Source: Candidatus Thermokryptus mobilis
GTDB lineage: Bacteria > Bacteroidota > Ignavibacteria > Kryptoniales > Kryptoniaceae
Length of the DNA: 64,000 nt
Assembly: GCF_900070205.1 (NCBI RefSeq)
Contig: NZ_FAOO01000005.1
Location: forward strand, 66,512 to 130,511
Reading direction: 5' to 3'
A model generated the notes under the pieces. The model was not told where the DNA came from. It saw nothing but the letters and a program-made list of their open reading frames with translations, and searched no databases. A program made the position numbers and the translations under genes. Of the stretch, positions 1 to 7,842 are shown one piece after another. The stretch's first letter is position 1. Every line of letters begins with the position of its first letter.

Positions 1-2
1 AA

Positions 3-746
3 TTTTACACACTTGCGATTTACTTCTTCCTCTACCTTCCGATTCTAATTCTCGTCTTGCTTTCATTCAACAAGTCAAGATGGACAACTATTTGGGAGGG
101 TTTCACTTTCCAATGGTATTTGAAACTTTTCAAAAACGAATTGCTTTTAAATTCTGCAAAAAATAGCTTGATAATAGCGACGATTTCAACATTGATTTCA
201 ACAGTTTTCGGAACGCTCGGAGCGATAGCACTCAGAAAAATTAATTTCAAAATAAGGGAGAGCTTTAAACTGCTTGTTTATCTTCCGATAGTGATACCTG
301 AAATAGTTCTCGCAGGAGCTTTGCTCAGCTTCTTTGGTTTCGTAAAGATAACCCTTGGCTTCACAACAGTCATTATAGCACATATCGTCTTCAGCATCTC
401 GTATGTAATTTTAATCGTTCTGGCTAGATTACAAAACATTGAAAAGGAGATTGAAGAATCAGCCCTTGACCTTGGAGCGAATGAATTTGAAGTCATAAAA
501 AGAGTGACAATCCCATTGCTTCTACCAGCCATAACTTCATCAGCGCTTATCGTCTTCACACTTTCAATTGACGATTACGTGATAACCTCTTTCGTCGCTG
601 GCGTTTCATCAACAACGCTACCGCTCCAGATTTATTCAATGTTAAGGACAAGCATAACCCCAGAAGTAAATGCAATATCAACCATAATGCTTATCACGAC
701 GACGATCGCTATATTTTTATCACAAAGGTTGCTAAAGGAGAAATGA
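3..746 (+). CDS. potC: Polyamine ABC transporter permease PotC, 5' partial
   Basis: Inner-membrane permease of a spermidine/putrescine ABC importer. The reading frame is open to the left edge, so the true start lies outside the window; about 248 residues are visible and only the extreme N-terminus is missing. Hydrophobic segments are spread along the whole protein. The EAA loop that docks on the ATPase is visible as EEIEESALDLGANEFEVIKR followed by PLLLPAI, as in PotC/CysW-type permeases. The stop codon overlaps the start of the substrate-binding protein gene (ATGA), so the two are translationally coupled. PotA and PotB are presumably to the left. The exact polyamine is not shown by the sequence. 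Confidence 0.9.
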   Translation, partial: FYTLAIYFFLYLPILILVLLSFNKSRWTTIWEGFTFQWYLKLFKNELLLNSAKNSLIIATISTLISTVFGTLGAIALRKINFKIRESFKLLVYLPIVIPEIVLAGALLSFFGFVKITLGFTTVIIAHIVFSISYVILIVLARLQNIEKEIEESALDLGANEFEVIKRVTIPLLLPAITSSALIVFTLSIDDYVITSFVAGVSSTTLPLQIYSMLRTSITPEVNAISTIMLITTTIAIFLSQRLLKEK

Positions 747-1762
747 TAAGAAAATTCCTTTTTCTTGCTTTTGTCTTAATTTTCATCTCCTGCGGAAGGA
801 ACAAAAACCAAGTGAATGTCTACATCTGGTCAGATTATCTCCCAAGCGATGTGATTGAAAAATTTGAAAAAGAAACCGGGATAAAGGTCAACATTGACAC
901 TTATGATTCTAATGAGATTCTCCTTGAAAAACTATTGACAGGGGTGAGCAAATATGATGTCGTGGTCCCATCTGACTATATGGTCCAAATTTTGATAAGG
1001 CAGAATCTCCTACAAAAAATTGACAAGTCAAAAATTACAAACCTGAAAAATATCAATAAGAAATTTCTAAACCTTGAATTTGACCCTGGGAACGAATTCA
1101 CAATACCTTTTTTCTGGGGAACTACGGGATTTGCTTATAGAAGAGATAAACTTGGCGAACTACCCAACACCTGGCAAGTTCTATTTGATGAAAAATACGC
1201 TGGAAAAATTTTAATGCTTGACGATATGAGAGAGTGTTTTGCAGTGGCACTTAAACTTATGGGACACTCAATAAATGAAACTGACACAACTATTTTATCA
1301 AAAGCAAGGGAAATTTTAATGAGTCAAAAAAAATTGGTAAAGCAATACAACAGTTCCGGTTTTGATCAAGCAATTTTATCTGGCGATGTTTGGATAGCGC
1401 ACGGATGGAGCGGACAACTTGTGAAAATCGCTGAAACCGATACTAAAATAGTATATGTTTTTCCGAAAGAAGGAGGAACCCTATGGATTGATAATCTTGC
1501 AATTCCCAAAACAGCTGAAAACATTGAAAATGCCCACATATTCATCAACTTCCTTTTAAAGCCAGAAATAAGCGCCAGAGTAAGCGAGTTCTCTGGATAT
1601 GCAACCGTAAATGACTCGGCAAAAAAATTCATAAATCCAAAATTTCTCACAAGGCAAAGATATCCAAATGATGAAGACCTCAAAAATTTTGAACTTATGA
1701 AAGACCTCGGACCTGTGACGAAGCTTCTTGATAGATACTGGACGGAGATAAAGTCAAAGTGA
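743..1762 (+). CDS. potD: Polyamine-binding lipoprotein PotD
   Basis: Extracytoplasmic substrate-binding protein that delivers spermidine/putrescine to the PotBC permease. The N-terminus is a lipoprotein signal with the lipid-anchor cysteine at residue 17 (IFISC). The mature protein opens with VNVYIWSDYLP, the usual first strand of PotD-family proteins, and carries the family segments YDVVVPSDYMVQILIR and WGTTGFAYRRDKL. Its 339 residues match the family. It overlaps potC by 4 bases, so it is the last gene of the transport operon. A weak hairpin just after the stop (near 1765-1779) could end transcription. Specificity within the polyamines is inferred from the family only. Confidence 0.9.
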   Translation: MIRKFLFLAFVLIFISCGRNKNQVNVYIWSDYLPSDVIEKFEKETGIKVNIDTYDSNEILLEKLLTGVSKYDVVVPSDYMVQILIRQNLLQKIDKSKITNLKNINKKFLNLEFDPGNEFTIPFFWGTTGFAYRRDKLGELPNTWQVLFDEKYAGKILMLDDMRECFAVALKLMGHSINETDTTILSKAREILMSQKKLVKQYNSSGFDQAILSGDVWIAHGWSGQLVKIAETDTKIVYVFPKEGGTLWIDNLAIPKTAENIENAHIFINFLLKPEISARVSEFSGYATVNDSAKKFINPKFLTRQRYPNDEDLKNFELMKDLGPVTKLLDRYWTEIKSK

Positions 1763-1845
1763 ATTTGACAAAAGTCAATTTTTATCTTGTTTTATATTTT
1801 TAACTTTTTACGAGTCAATTCAAAAACAAAAAGGAGAACCTCAAA

Positions 1846-2133
1846 ATGGCTTACATTATTTGCGAACCCTGCGTAGGCGTTTGCGACACCGCCTGTGTTC
1901 AAGTGTGTCCTGTAAACTGCATCTACGGACCAGAGGGATATGATGTGACAAACGAGGAACATCTGAAGGAGATGAGAGAGAAGAAGATGCAGCTTTACAT
2001 CCACCCGCAAGAGTGCATTGACTGTGGGGCTTGCCAACCAGAATGCCCAGTTGAAGCAATCTTCCCAGAGGCTGAGGTGCCTGAAAAATGGCAAAATTAT
2101 ATCAGGATAAATTATGAGAGATTCGGGCTGTGA
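1846..2133 (+). CDS. Dicluster 4Fe-4S ferredoxin
   Basis: Small soluble electron carrier of 95 residues with two iron-sulfur cluster motifs. The C-terminal motif is canonical, [15 protein letters not shown]. The N-terminal one is [20 protein letters not shown], where the spacing between the second and third usual ligands is stretched and there is an extra cysteine (GVCDTAC). Between the motifs lies a charged stretch of about 20 residues ([16 protein letters not shown]). Both features resemble the short ferredoxins of Bacteroidota relatives more than clostridial 2[4Fe-4S] ferredoxins. A strong ribosome-binding site (AAGGAGA) precedes the ATG, and a terminator follows, so it is probably monocistronic. 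The redox partner is unknown. Confidence 0.88.
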   Translation: MAYIICEPCVGVCDTACVQVCPVNCIYGPEGYDVTNEEHLKEMREKKMQLYIHPQECIDCGACQPECPVEAIFPEAEVPEKWQNYIRINYERFGL

Positions 2134-2141
2134 TGTTTAAT

Positions 2142-2173
2142 AAGCCCGACCCCAAATGGGTCGGGCTTTTTGT
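2142..2173 (+). terminator. Rho-independent terminator after the ferredoxin gene
   Basis: An 11-bp perfect stem, AAGCCCGACCC / GGGTCGGGCTT, with a 5-base loop, followed directly by a T run. It sits 9 bases after the ferredoxin stop codon and separates that gene from purM. Confidence 0.92.
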
Positions 2174-2197
2174 TAAAATAAATACTCTTTGAAAACT

Positions 2198-3193
2198 ATG
2201 AAAACTTATAAAGACGCAGGTGTTGATATTGAAACCGCAGATAAACTTGTTGAAAAGATAAAAAAAATCGCCAAAACAACATTTAACCAAAGAGTTCTAA
2301 CGGATATCGGTTTATTTGGCGCTTTCTATGACATCAAGTTTGATAAATTTAAGCACCCTGTTCTTGTTTCAAGTGTTGACGGTGTGGGGACGAAGTTGAA
2401 AATTGCTTTTATGACAAACCGACACGACACCGTCGGTCAAGACCTTGTGAATCATTGTGTCAATGATATACTCGTCTGTGGAGCTGAACCGCTCTTTTTC
2501 CTTGATTACTTTGCAACCGGGAAATTGATACCCGAAGTTGCAGAAAAAGTAATCTCAGGGATGGCAAAGGCATGTGAAGAAAATGGATGTTCATTGATAG
2601 GTGGAGAAACCGCAGAAATGCCAGGTTTCTATACCGAAGCTGAATATGATATCGCCGGGATGATAGTTGGAATAGTTGAAAAGGAAAAAATCATAAAAGG
2701 AGATAATGTTAAACCCGGTGACATCTTAGTCGCATTACCCTCAAACGGCTTGCACACAAACGGCTATTCGCTTGCAAGAGCTGTTTTACTTGAAAAATTT
2801 AAAATTGATGAATTCATCCCTGAGTTAAACTCAACACTTGCTGACGAACTTTTGAAAATTCACCGCTCCTATTTAAAGCCCATTTCAAAGCTGATTGAAA
2901 AATTTGACCTTCACGCAATGTCTCATGTCACTGGGGGCGGTATCATAGGAAACACGAAAAGGGTCATCCCAGAGAATTTTAAAATAAAAATTGATTGGAA
3001 CGCCTGGGAAAGACCAGCTATTTTTAAATTAATCCAAGAGATCGGTAAGGTTCCAGAAGAAGATATGCGACGAACATTTAACCTTGGAGTTGGATTTATT
3101 TTGATAGTTGATAAAAAAGATGCAGATGGAATTTTAAAGGAATTAAAATCCCTGGGCGAAAATCCATTTATAATCGGTGAAATTTCAAACTGA
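2198..3193 (+). CDS. purM: Phosphoribosylformylglycinamidine cyclo-ligase (AIR synthetase)
   Basis: Fifth step of purine synthesis: ATP-dependent closure of FGAM to aminoimidazole ribotide. Recognisable PurM features are the start TYKDAGVDIETAD, the segment SVDGVGTKLKIA, DLVNHCVNDILVCGAEPLFFLDY, GGETAEMPGFY and the C-terminal MSHVTGGGIIGNTKRV. Length from the ATG is 331 residues, close to the usual 340-350. I chose the ATG at 2198 over an in-frame TTG at 2189 because the conserved N-terminus starts there; neither has a clear ribosome-binding site. The 3' end overlaps the convergent MFS gene by 9 bases. purH and purN lie elsewhere in the window, so purine genes are scattered. Confidence 0.95.
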   Translation: MKTYKDAGVDIETADKLVEKIKKIAKTTFNQRVLTDIGLFGAFYDIKFDKFKHPVLVSSVDGVGTKLKIAFMTNRHDTVGQDLVNHCVNDILVCGAEPLFFLDYFATGKLIPEVAEKVISGMAKACEENGCSLIGGETAEMPGFYTEAEYDIAGMIVGIVEKEKIIKGDNVKPGDILVALPSNGLHTNGYSLARAVLLEKFKIDEFIPELNSTLADELLKIHRSYLKPISKLIEKFDLHAMSHVTGGGIIGNTKRVIPENFKIKIDWNAWERPAIFKLIQEIGKVPEEDMRRTFNLGVGFILIVDKKDADGILKELKSLGENPFIIGEISN

Positions 3194-4426
3194 TTCCTGG
3201 AACTTTTCTTCCCTTACCCTTTGCAAGAGAATTAAGCCCACAATGAAAAACAAAGCCACTGAAATAACAGCAACCCTTTGACTTCCCGTCAATGATGAAA
3301 CAGTACCAAAGACAAGCGGACCAAGTATCGCTGACGATTTTCCGAAAAAAGAATAAAACCCAAAAAATTCGGTTTTCTTGCTCGGTGGAATTATTTTTGA
3401 CATTAAACTTCTACTTGTTGATTGAGACGAACCCATAGCAGCTCCAGCGATAAATCCGATGATATAAAAAGTTGTTTTATCAACGCAAAAATACGCACCA
3501 ATAGCCGTTATAACCCATAAAAGTAAGGTTAAGCTTAAAGTTTTCTTCTGCCCGATGCTGTCGGCGATTATACCAAAGATAACCGAACCGAGTATCGCTG
3601 TTGATTGAACAGTCAAAAAGAATGTTAATATCTCAACCAGTGAAAAATTAAGCGTGTGGCGGGCAAAAATTGAAGCGAAAATTATAACCGTGTTTATCCC
3701 ATCAGCGTAAATAAAATACGAAAGCAAAAACCTGCCAATGTTACTGTATTTCTTGGCATTTGCGAAAGTTGATTTGACCCTTTCAATCCCAATCTTCAAA
3801 TAAGAAATCTTGTTGTCAATTTCAATTTTTCTCTCCTTTATCACGATAAAGAAAGGAAGCGAAAAGAAAAGAAAAAAAGATGCAGCCACTATAAAACTCA
3901 ACTTGACATTAAAAAGATTCCATTCGGCAAACTCACCTTTTAGGAACGGGTAAGCAACAAGCAAAGACATAAATGAACCCACATAACCCATCGCAAAACC
4001 ATATCCCGAAACTCTTCCATAGCTTCTTTCAGTCGTTATCTCTGGAAGGAAAGCATCATAAAAAACAAGTCCCCCTTCAAATCCTATATTTGCCAATATG
4101 AGCAAAACCATCCCAAGCAATATATCCCCTCGTCCAACGAAAAACATCAACCCAGTTGATGTGATGCAAAGGATTGTAAATATGAAAAGGAAAAACTTTT
4201 TATTGGAACTGTGATCTGCTATCGCCCCTAGAAACGGTGAGATAAAGGCAACGATAAACATAGAGATGCTAAAAGCAAGCCCCCATAAAAAATCCCCAAT
4301 TTGAGAATTCCCCGTTACAATTTCCCTGAAATAAACAGAATAGGCGGTTGTCAAAATTAAAACTGAAAATGAAGTGTTTGCGAAGTCAAAAAGCGTCCAG
4401 ATGAAAATTTTAAATTTTCTATCCAC
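3185..4426 (-). CDS. MFS transporter, Atg22/UMF1-like
   Basis: Integral inner-membrane carrier of 413 residues with about 12 hydrophobic segments. The N-terminus IWTLFDFANTSFSVLI is a variant of the WALYDWANSAY signature of the UMF1/Atg22-like branch of the major facilitator superfamily. The MFS loop motif follows as GAIADHSSNKKFFLF, and the second half repeats it as GIIADSIGQKKTLSL. The C-terminal half has SQSTSRSLMSKIIP and KKTEFFGFYSFFGK, also typical of this branch. The substrate is unknown; yeast Atg22 exports amino acids from the vacuole, but bacterial members are uncharacterised. It starts two bases after the nusB stop, so it is co-transcribed with nusB. Confidence 0.85.
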   Translation of the reverse strand: MDRKFKIFIWTLFDFANTSFSVLILTTAYSVYFREIVTGNSQIGDFLWGLAFSISMFIVAFISPFLGAIADHSSNKKFFLFIFTILCITSTGLMFFVGRGDILLGMVLLILANIGFEGGLVFYDAFLPEITTERSYGRVSGYGFAMGYVGSFMSLLVAYPFLKGEFAEWNLFNVKLSFIVAASFFLFFSLPFFIVIKERKIEIDNKISYLKIGIERVKSTFANAKKYSNIGRFLLSYFIYADGINTVIIFASIFARHTLNFSLVEILTFFLTVQSTAILGSVIFGIIADSIGQKKTLSLTLLLWVITAIGAYFCVDKTTFYIIGFIAGAAMGSSQSTSRSLMSKIIPPSKKTEFFGFYSFFGKSSAILGPLVFGTVSSLTGSQRVAVISVALFFIVGLILLQRVREEKFQESV

Positions 4427-4428
4427 CT

Positions 4429-4902
4429 TTAATCCTCTTCCTTCCTCAAACTTTTATCAATTAAGCCACGTCCATGCTTTATGAGTTGTCCCGTTTCTTT
4501 CAATTCATTATAAACCGCATCAAGAACCCCATTTACAAATTTACCGCTTCTTTCAGTGCTGAATTTCTTCGCAAGTTCAATCGCTTCGTTTATGCTTACC
4601 TTCGGTGGTATCTCAGGGAAATACCTCAGCTCACAAATCCCCATCCTCAAAACAATCCTATCAATTAACGCAATCCTATCAAGTTCCCAATTCTTTATCT
4701 TTTTTGCTATCATTCCATCAAGCTCATCGGAGTGCTCAATGACATTTAAAAATAAACTCTTCCCAAATTCATAACTTTCCTTATCCGAGCGAAATTCGGA
4801 AAACAAATCGTCCAAAATGAACTCCGGCGAACTTCCTGATAATTCATACGCATAGAGCATTTGAAGAACTCGTTCCCGTATTATTCTTCTCTTGTAAGGC
4901 AC
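4429..4902 (-). CDS. nusB: Transcription antitermination factor NusB
   Basis: All-helical RNA-binding protein that pairs with S10 (NusE) on boxA of rRNA operons during antitermination. The signature segments are RRIIRERVLQMLYAYE at the N-terminus, LDRIALIDRIVLRMGICEL in the middle, and SINEAIELAKKFSTERSGKF with FVNGVLDAV near the end. Length is 157 residues, slightly long because of a charged C-terminal tail (about 15 residues). Translation appears to start with GTG; no ATG in frame fits better and the ribosome-binding site is weak. It is followed directly by the MFS gene. Confidence 0.93.
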   Translation of the reverse strand: MPYKRRIIRERVLQMLYAYELSGSSPEFILDDLFSEFRSDKESYEFGKSLFLNVIEHSDELDGMIAKKIKNWELDRIALIDRIVLRMGICELRYFPEIPPKVSINEAIELAKKFSTERSGKFVNGVLDAVYNELKETGQLIKHGRGLIDKSLRKEED

Positions 4903-4965
4903 TTCTTCAGTTGTATTTTGTATCTCTCCCCGTGTTATTTTTCCACCGATTTATTTTTTTAAAAA

Positions 4966-4991
4966 GGTTCGCCCCAAAACGGGGCGAACCG
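4966..4991 (-). terminator. Terminator after the amino acid dehydrogenase gene
   Basis: On the minus strand a 10-bp stem, GGTTCGCCCC / GGGGCGAACC with a TTTT-type loop, is followed by TTTTTAAAAAAAT. It lies just past the dehydrogenase stop codon and before nusB. Confidence 0.88.
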
Positions 4992-4997
4992 AAAAAG

Positions 4998-6065
4998 TTA
5001 GACGGAAATTTTCTTTATCTTCAAAACACTTGATATCCTTTCTTCAGCAATTCTAGCAGAAGCGACATGTGTTGGGATTTTCTCCTTCTTTGCGACTTCA
5101 AAAATTTTAATCAAAGTATCGTAAATTCCCTCGGCTTTTTTCATGGCGTGCTCTTTGCTGTAACCTTCAACTTCCCTCCCAACATTTATTAAACCACCAG
5201 CGTTTATAACATAATCGGGCGCATAAAGAATGCCATGTTCCATCAACATCCTATCGTGCTTGTCCTCGTCAAGTAGCTGGTTATTCGCACCGCCAGCGAT
5301 TATCTTGAACTTAAATCTTGGGATTGTCTCATCGTTTATAATTCCACCCAAAGCACAAGGTGCGAAAATATCCGCATCAACATCGTAAATTTTTTCTGGT
5401 TCTACAAATTCAACTTTATATTCATCAACGCACATCTTAACTTTTTCAGGGATTATGTCCGTTATATAAACTTTTGCGCCATCCTTCACAAGATGTTGAC
5501 ATAAGAAACGTCCAACTTGCCCCGCACCTTGAATTGCAACTTTTTTCCCAGCAAGTGACTCATTCCCGTAAACCTCCTTTACACACGCTTTTATCCCAAC
5601 ATAAACTCCATATGCAGTCACAGGGGCAGGATTACCGCTACCGCCAAGTGACTCTGGTATCCCGGTGACATACTTTGTTTCAGCATAAATCCATTCCATA
5701 ACTTTTTCGTCAGTTCCAACATCTTCCGCTGTTATGTATCTACCACCCAAACTTTGAACAAATCTTCCAAAAGCCCTAAAAAGTGCTTCATTCCTTTGCT
5801 TTTGCGGGTCTCCAATTATAACCGCCTTACCACCACCGAGATTAAGCCCAGCAACCGCTGCTTTATAAGTCATCGCCTTTGAAAGGCGAAGCACATCATA
5901 AAGTGCGTCCTCTTCCTTTTCATACTTCCACATCCTGACCCCACCAAGTGCTGGTCCAAGAACAGTGCTGTGAATTGCAATTATCGCTTTTAATCCAGTT
6001 GACCCCTCATGACAAAAGACAACTTGTTCATGACCCTCTCTGTGGATTAGTTCAAATACGTTCAT
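4998..6065 (-). CDS. Leucine/valine-type amino acid dehydrogenase
   Basis: NAD-dependent oxidative deaminase of branched-chain amino acids (Glu/Leu/Phe/Val dehydrogenase family, cytoplasmic), 355 residues. Seen: GPALGGVRMWKYEKEEDAL (substrate region), LSKAMTYKAAVAGLNLGGGKAV (glycine-rich loop with the catalytic lysines), TAEDVGTDEKVM, and the dinucleotide-binding GAGQVGRFLCQHL. The ATG at 6065 is preceded by AAAAAAGGAGGAAATC, an excellent ribosome-binding site, so upstream in-frame codons are not used. The start overlaps the end of the ABC ATPase gene by 14 bases. Whether it prefers leucine, valine or phenylalanine cannot be told from the sequence. Confidence 0.9.
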   Translation of the reverse strand: MNVFELIHREGHEQVVFCHEGSTGLKAIIAIHSTVLGPALGGVRMWKYEKEEDALYDVLRLSKAMTYKAAVAGLNLGGGKAVIIGDPQKQRNEALFRAFGRFVQSLGGRYITAEDVGTDEKVMEWIYAETKYVTGIPESLGGSGNPAPVTAYGVYVGIKACVKEVYGNESLAGKKVAIQGAGQVGRFLCQHLVKDGAKVYITDIIPEKVKMCVDEYKVEFVEPEKIYDVDADIFAPCALGGIINDETIPRFKFKIIAGGANNQLLDEDKHDRMLMEHGILYAPDYVINAGGLINVGREVEGYSKEHAMKKAEGIYDTLIKIFEVAKKEKIPTHVASARIAEERISSVLKIKKISV

Positions 6066-6888
6066 GATTTCCTCCTTTTTTGATTTTAAGTTTATCGGTG
6101 AACTGCCCAATTTTGTTGGGCAGGAGTGTAATCCTCGGCGAACCTGTGATTGGATTGGTATCAACTATGACTTCAGCCCCATAAACATTTTTTATGTTAT
6201 CACCTGTCAACACAAAATCCGGTTTCCCGATTGCGTATACCTCACCGGAAGATAACAAAATTACTTTATCACTGTAAGATGAAATCAAATTCAAATCATG
6301 CGAAACAGCTATGACCGTGACGCCTCTTTCAATTGACAAACTTTTAAGAAGCGAGAAAATCTCAACTTGGTGGGAAATATCAAGGTGAGCATTTGGTTCA
6401 TCAAGTAAAATTATCTGCGGTTGCTGGGCTAAAGCTCTTGCGATTAAAACTCGCTGTCTTTCTCCAAAAGATAAAGCCGAAATCGGTTTATCAGCTAAAT
6501 CAACTGTATTCGTCAACTCCATAACTTGAAGAGCGATCTCAAGGTCTTTGCGATTTTCAAAACCGATCCCCTTCAAATACGGTGTTCTCCCCATTAAAAC
6601 AACTTCAAGCGAAGTGTATGGAAAGGCGAAAGTATTATCCTGTGGGACAAAACCTATGAGGCGTGCGATTTCTCTCCTTGAGTATGATTTTATATCACGA
6701 TCAAAAATTAACACTTTCCCCTTTTGTGGTGTGAGAACTCGTATTAAAACTTTAAGTAGTGTTGTCTTCCCGGAGCCATTTGGTCCTATCAAACTTACAA
6801 ACTCACCCCGTGAGACATCAAAGCTTATATTTTTAAGAACGGGCACATCGCCATAGCTGAAGCATATTTCCTGGACTTTTATCGCCAT
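6052..6888 (-). CDS. ABC transporter ATPase, BtuD/FecE-like
   Basis: Cytoplasmic ATPase of the iron-chelate/haem/cobalamin uptake class, 278 residues. Walker A is GPNGSGKTT (about residue 35), the Q-loop is FVPQDN, the signature is LSFGERQRV, Walker B is IILLDEPNAHLD and the H-loop is VIAVSHDLN; all are intact. The sequence after Walker A and the AFPYTSLEVVLMGRTPYL segment is typical of BtuD/FecE proteins. No permease or binding-protein gene is adjacent, so its partners must be elsewhere. A possible promoter lies at about 6903-6929 on the minus strand (TATAAA with an upstream TTGGTT). The substrate is not determined. Confidence 0.88.
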   Translation of the reverse strand: MAIKVQEICFSYGDVPVLKNISFDVSRGEFVSLIGPNGSGKTTLLKVLIRVLTPQKGKVLIFDRDIKSYSRREIARLIGFVPQDNTFAFPYTSLEVVLMGRTPYLKGIGFENRKDLEIALQVMELTNTVDLADKPISALSFGERQRVLIARALAQQPQIILLDEPNAHLDISHQVEIFSLLKSLSIERGVTVIAVSHDLNLISSYSDKVILLSSGEVYAIGKPDFVLTGDNIKNVYGAEVIVDTNPITGSPRITLLPNKIGQFTDKLKIKKGGNHERI

Positions 6889-6970
6889 AATTATGTCACA
6901 GTTTTATAATCCAATTCAAATTTAACCAAAAAAAGGAAAATATCCCAAATTCACCCCCTAAAATAAAAAG

Positions 6971-7043
6971 TGGGCAGGCGCGGAATCGAACCGCGGACAC
7001 ACGGCTTTTCAGGCCGTTGCTCTACCAACTGAGCTACCTGCCC
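6971..7043 (-). tRNA. tRNA-Phe (GAA)
   Basis: Complete cloverleaf on the minus strand: acceptor GGGCAGG / CCTGCCC, D-arm TAGCTCAGTTGGTAGAGCA, anticodon loop CTGAAAA (anticodon GAA), T-loop GGTTCGATTCC. Discriminator base A; the CCA end is not encoded, as for all six tRNAs in this window. Confidence 0.97.
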
Positions 7044-7054
7044 AAATTTCGTAT

Positions 7055-7086
7055 AAAAGATAAAAAATTTGGAAAACAAAATCAAA
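7055..7086 (-). promoter_or_regulatory. Bacteroidota-type promoter of tRNA-Phe
   Basis: On the minus strand TTTG (7083-7086) is followed after 20 bases by TATCTTTT (7055-7062), one mismatch from the Bacteroidota consensus TTTG-N19/20-TAnnTTTG. It lies 12 bases upstream of the mature tRNA 5' end. Confidence 0.55.
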
Positions 7087-7090
7087 TTTT

Positions 7091-7415
7091 TCATTCACTG
7101 ATAATCTCCCTAACCAAAACCCCATCACAGTTGTAAACTCTAATCATTAAAGGTATCCCCGATTGAAGCGAATGAGTAGCACAAGCATGACACGGATCAT
7201 ACGCTCTAAATGCCATTTCAATCATATTTAAAATTCCATCATCAACCTGACCGCCCTTTATCTTATTCCTTGCCACCTTATCAACGGATAGGACAATTCT
7301 CGCTGAATTATTTTGAGTTGCAACTATTAAGTTAGCACTTTTGATCAATCCTCTTTCATCAGTTTGGTAATGGTGAATAAGAGTTCCACGCGGTGCCTCA
7401 ACCTGCCCTATACCT
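7091..7415 (-). pseudogene. Remnant: C-terminal end of a [NiFe]-hydrogenase large subunit
   Basis: About 105 C-terminal residues of a hydrogenase alpha subunit of the Mvh/F420-non-reducing or bidirectional (group 3) class. Seen are GQVEAPRGTLIHHYQTDERG and the C-terminal nickel motif DPCHACATHSL (DPCxxCxxH). The N-terminal nickel-binding motif and at least 300 residues are missing. Upstream the frame runs into HdrA coding sequence, out of frame, at about 7411-7419, so this is the 3' side of a deletion joint. With only half of the Ni-Fe ligands it cannot be an active enzyme. It shows that an ancestor carried an Hdr-linked hydrogenase. Confidence 0.85.
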
Positions 7416-7832
7416 TGGCGCCAGTCCTTTCTTTGATCAAGTGAGCAAGCTTGAGCGAATATAAACAACAAACGCGTGAACAATACCAATTATAATTTTA
7501 TCCCTTGAGCCAACGCAATGAATAATACCGACAGATTTTGGTTTGCGAGCGTCGCGAAGCAAAATTTCACCACCTGTTGGACCGGCAGAATTTGTCATCC
7601 TTTCAATTTCAAGAGATGTGAAAACATTGGGATATTTTCCATAACCATACCTCGGTATACGACGCGGATCAAAAGTTTTAAAACCTGTAGCTAAAATAAT
7701 TGCACCAACAATTACTTCTTCAATTTCATCTTTCATTGAATAATCAATTGCTTTCGCTTCGCAAACGGTTGCACATAAACGGCAATCACAACAAATTGCG
7801 CAATTCAAACATCTTTGTGCCTCCTTTTTTCC
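7411..7832 (-). pseudogene. Remnant: internal fragment of heterodisulfide reductase subunit A (HdrA)
   Basis: Fragment of the FAD/Fe-S flavoprotein HdrA, which normally has about 650 residues. It begins inside a conserved cysteine cluster (EAQRCLNCAICCDCRLCATVC), continues through GAIILATGFKTFDPRRIPRYGY and IIHCVGSRDK, then shifts frame. After losing one A in the A-run at about 7497-7501 the frame resumes as YCSRVCCLYSLKLAHLIKER and TGAKV, the usual HdrA continuation, and stops at the joint with the hydrogenase tail. Both ends of the gene are gone; a stop codon lies just upstream at about 7836-7838. It is therefore doubly broken: one frameshift and one large deletion. Confidence 0.85.
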
Positions 7833-7842
7833 GCATCATAAA

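Noticed and set aside
1765-1779. Terminator after potD
   Set aside because: Only a 5-bp stem (TTGAC/GTCAA) with a T run; too weak to list, mentioned only in the potD entry.
6066-6164. Longer N-terminus of the amino acid dehydrogenase (start at 6164)
   Set aside because: The extra residues are not family-like and lie in the ABC-ATPase gene; AAAAAAGGAGG points to the ATG at 6065.
7091-7833. Two short real genes instead of a pseudogene
   Set aside because: Both frames match only internal or terminal parts of large conserved enzymes, and the HdrA frame resumes after a one-base shift; the DPCxxCxxH tail without the N-terminal nickel site cannot work.
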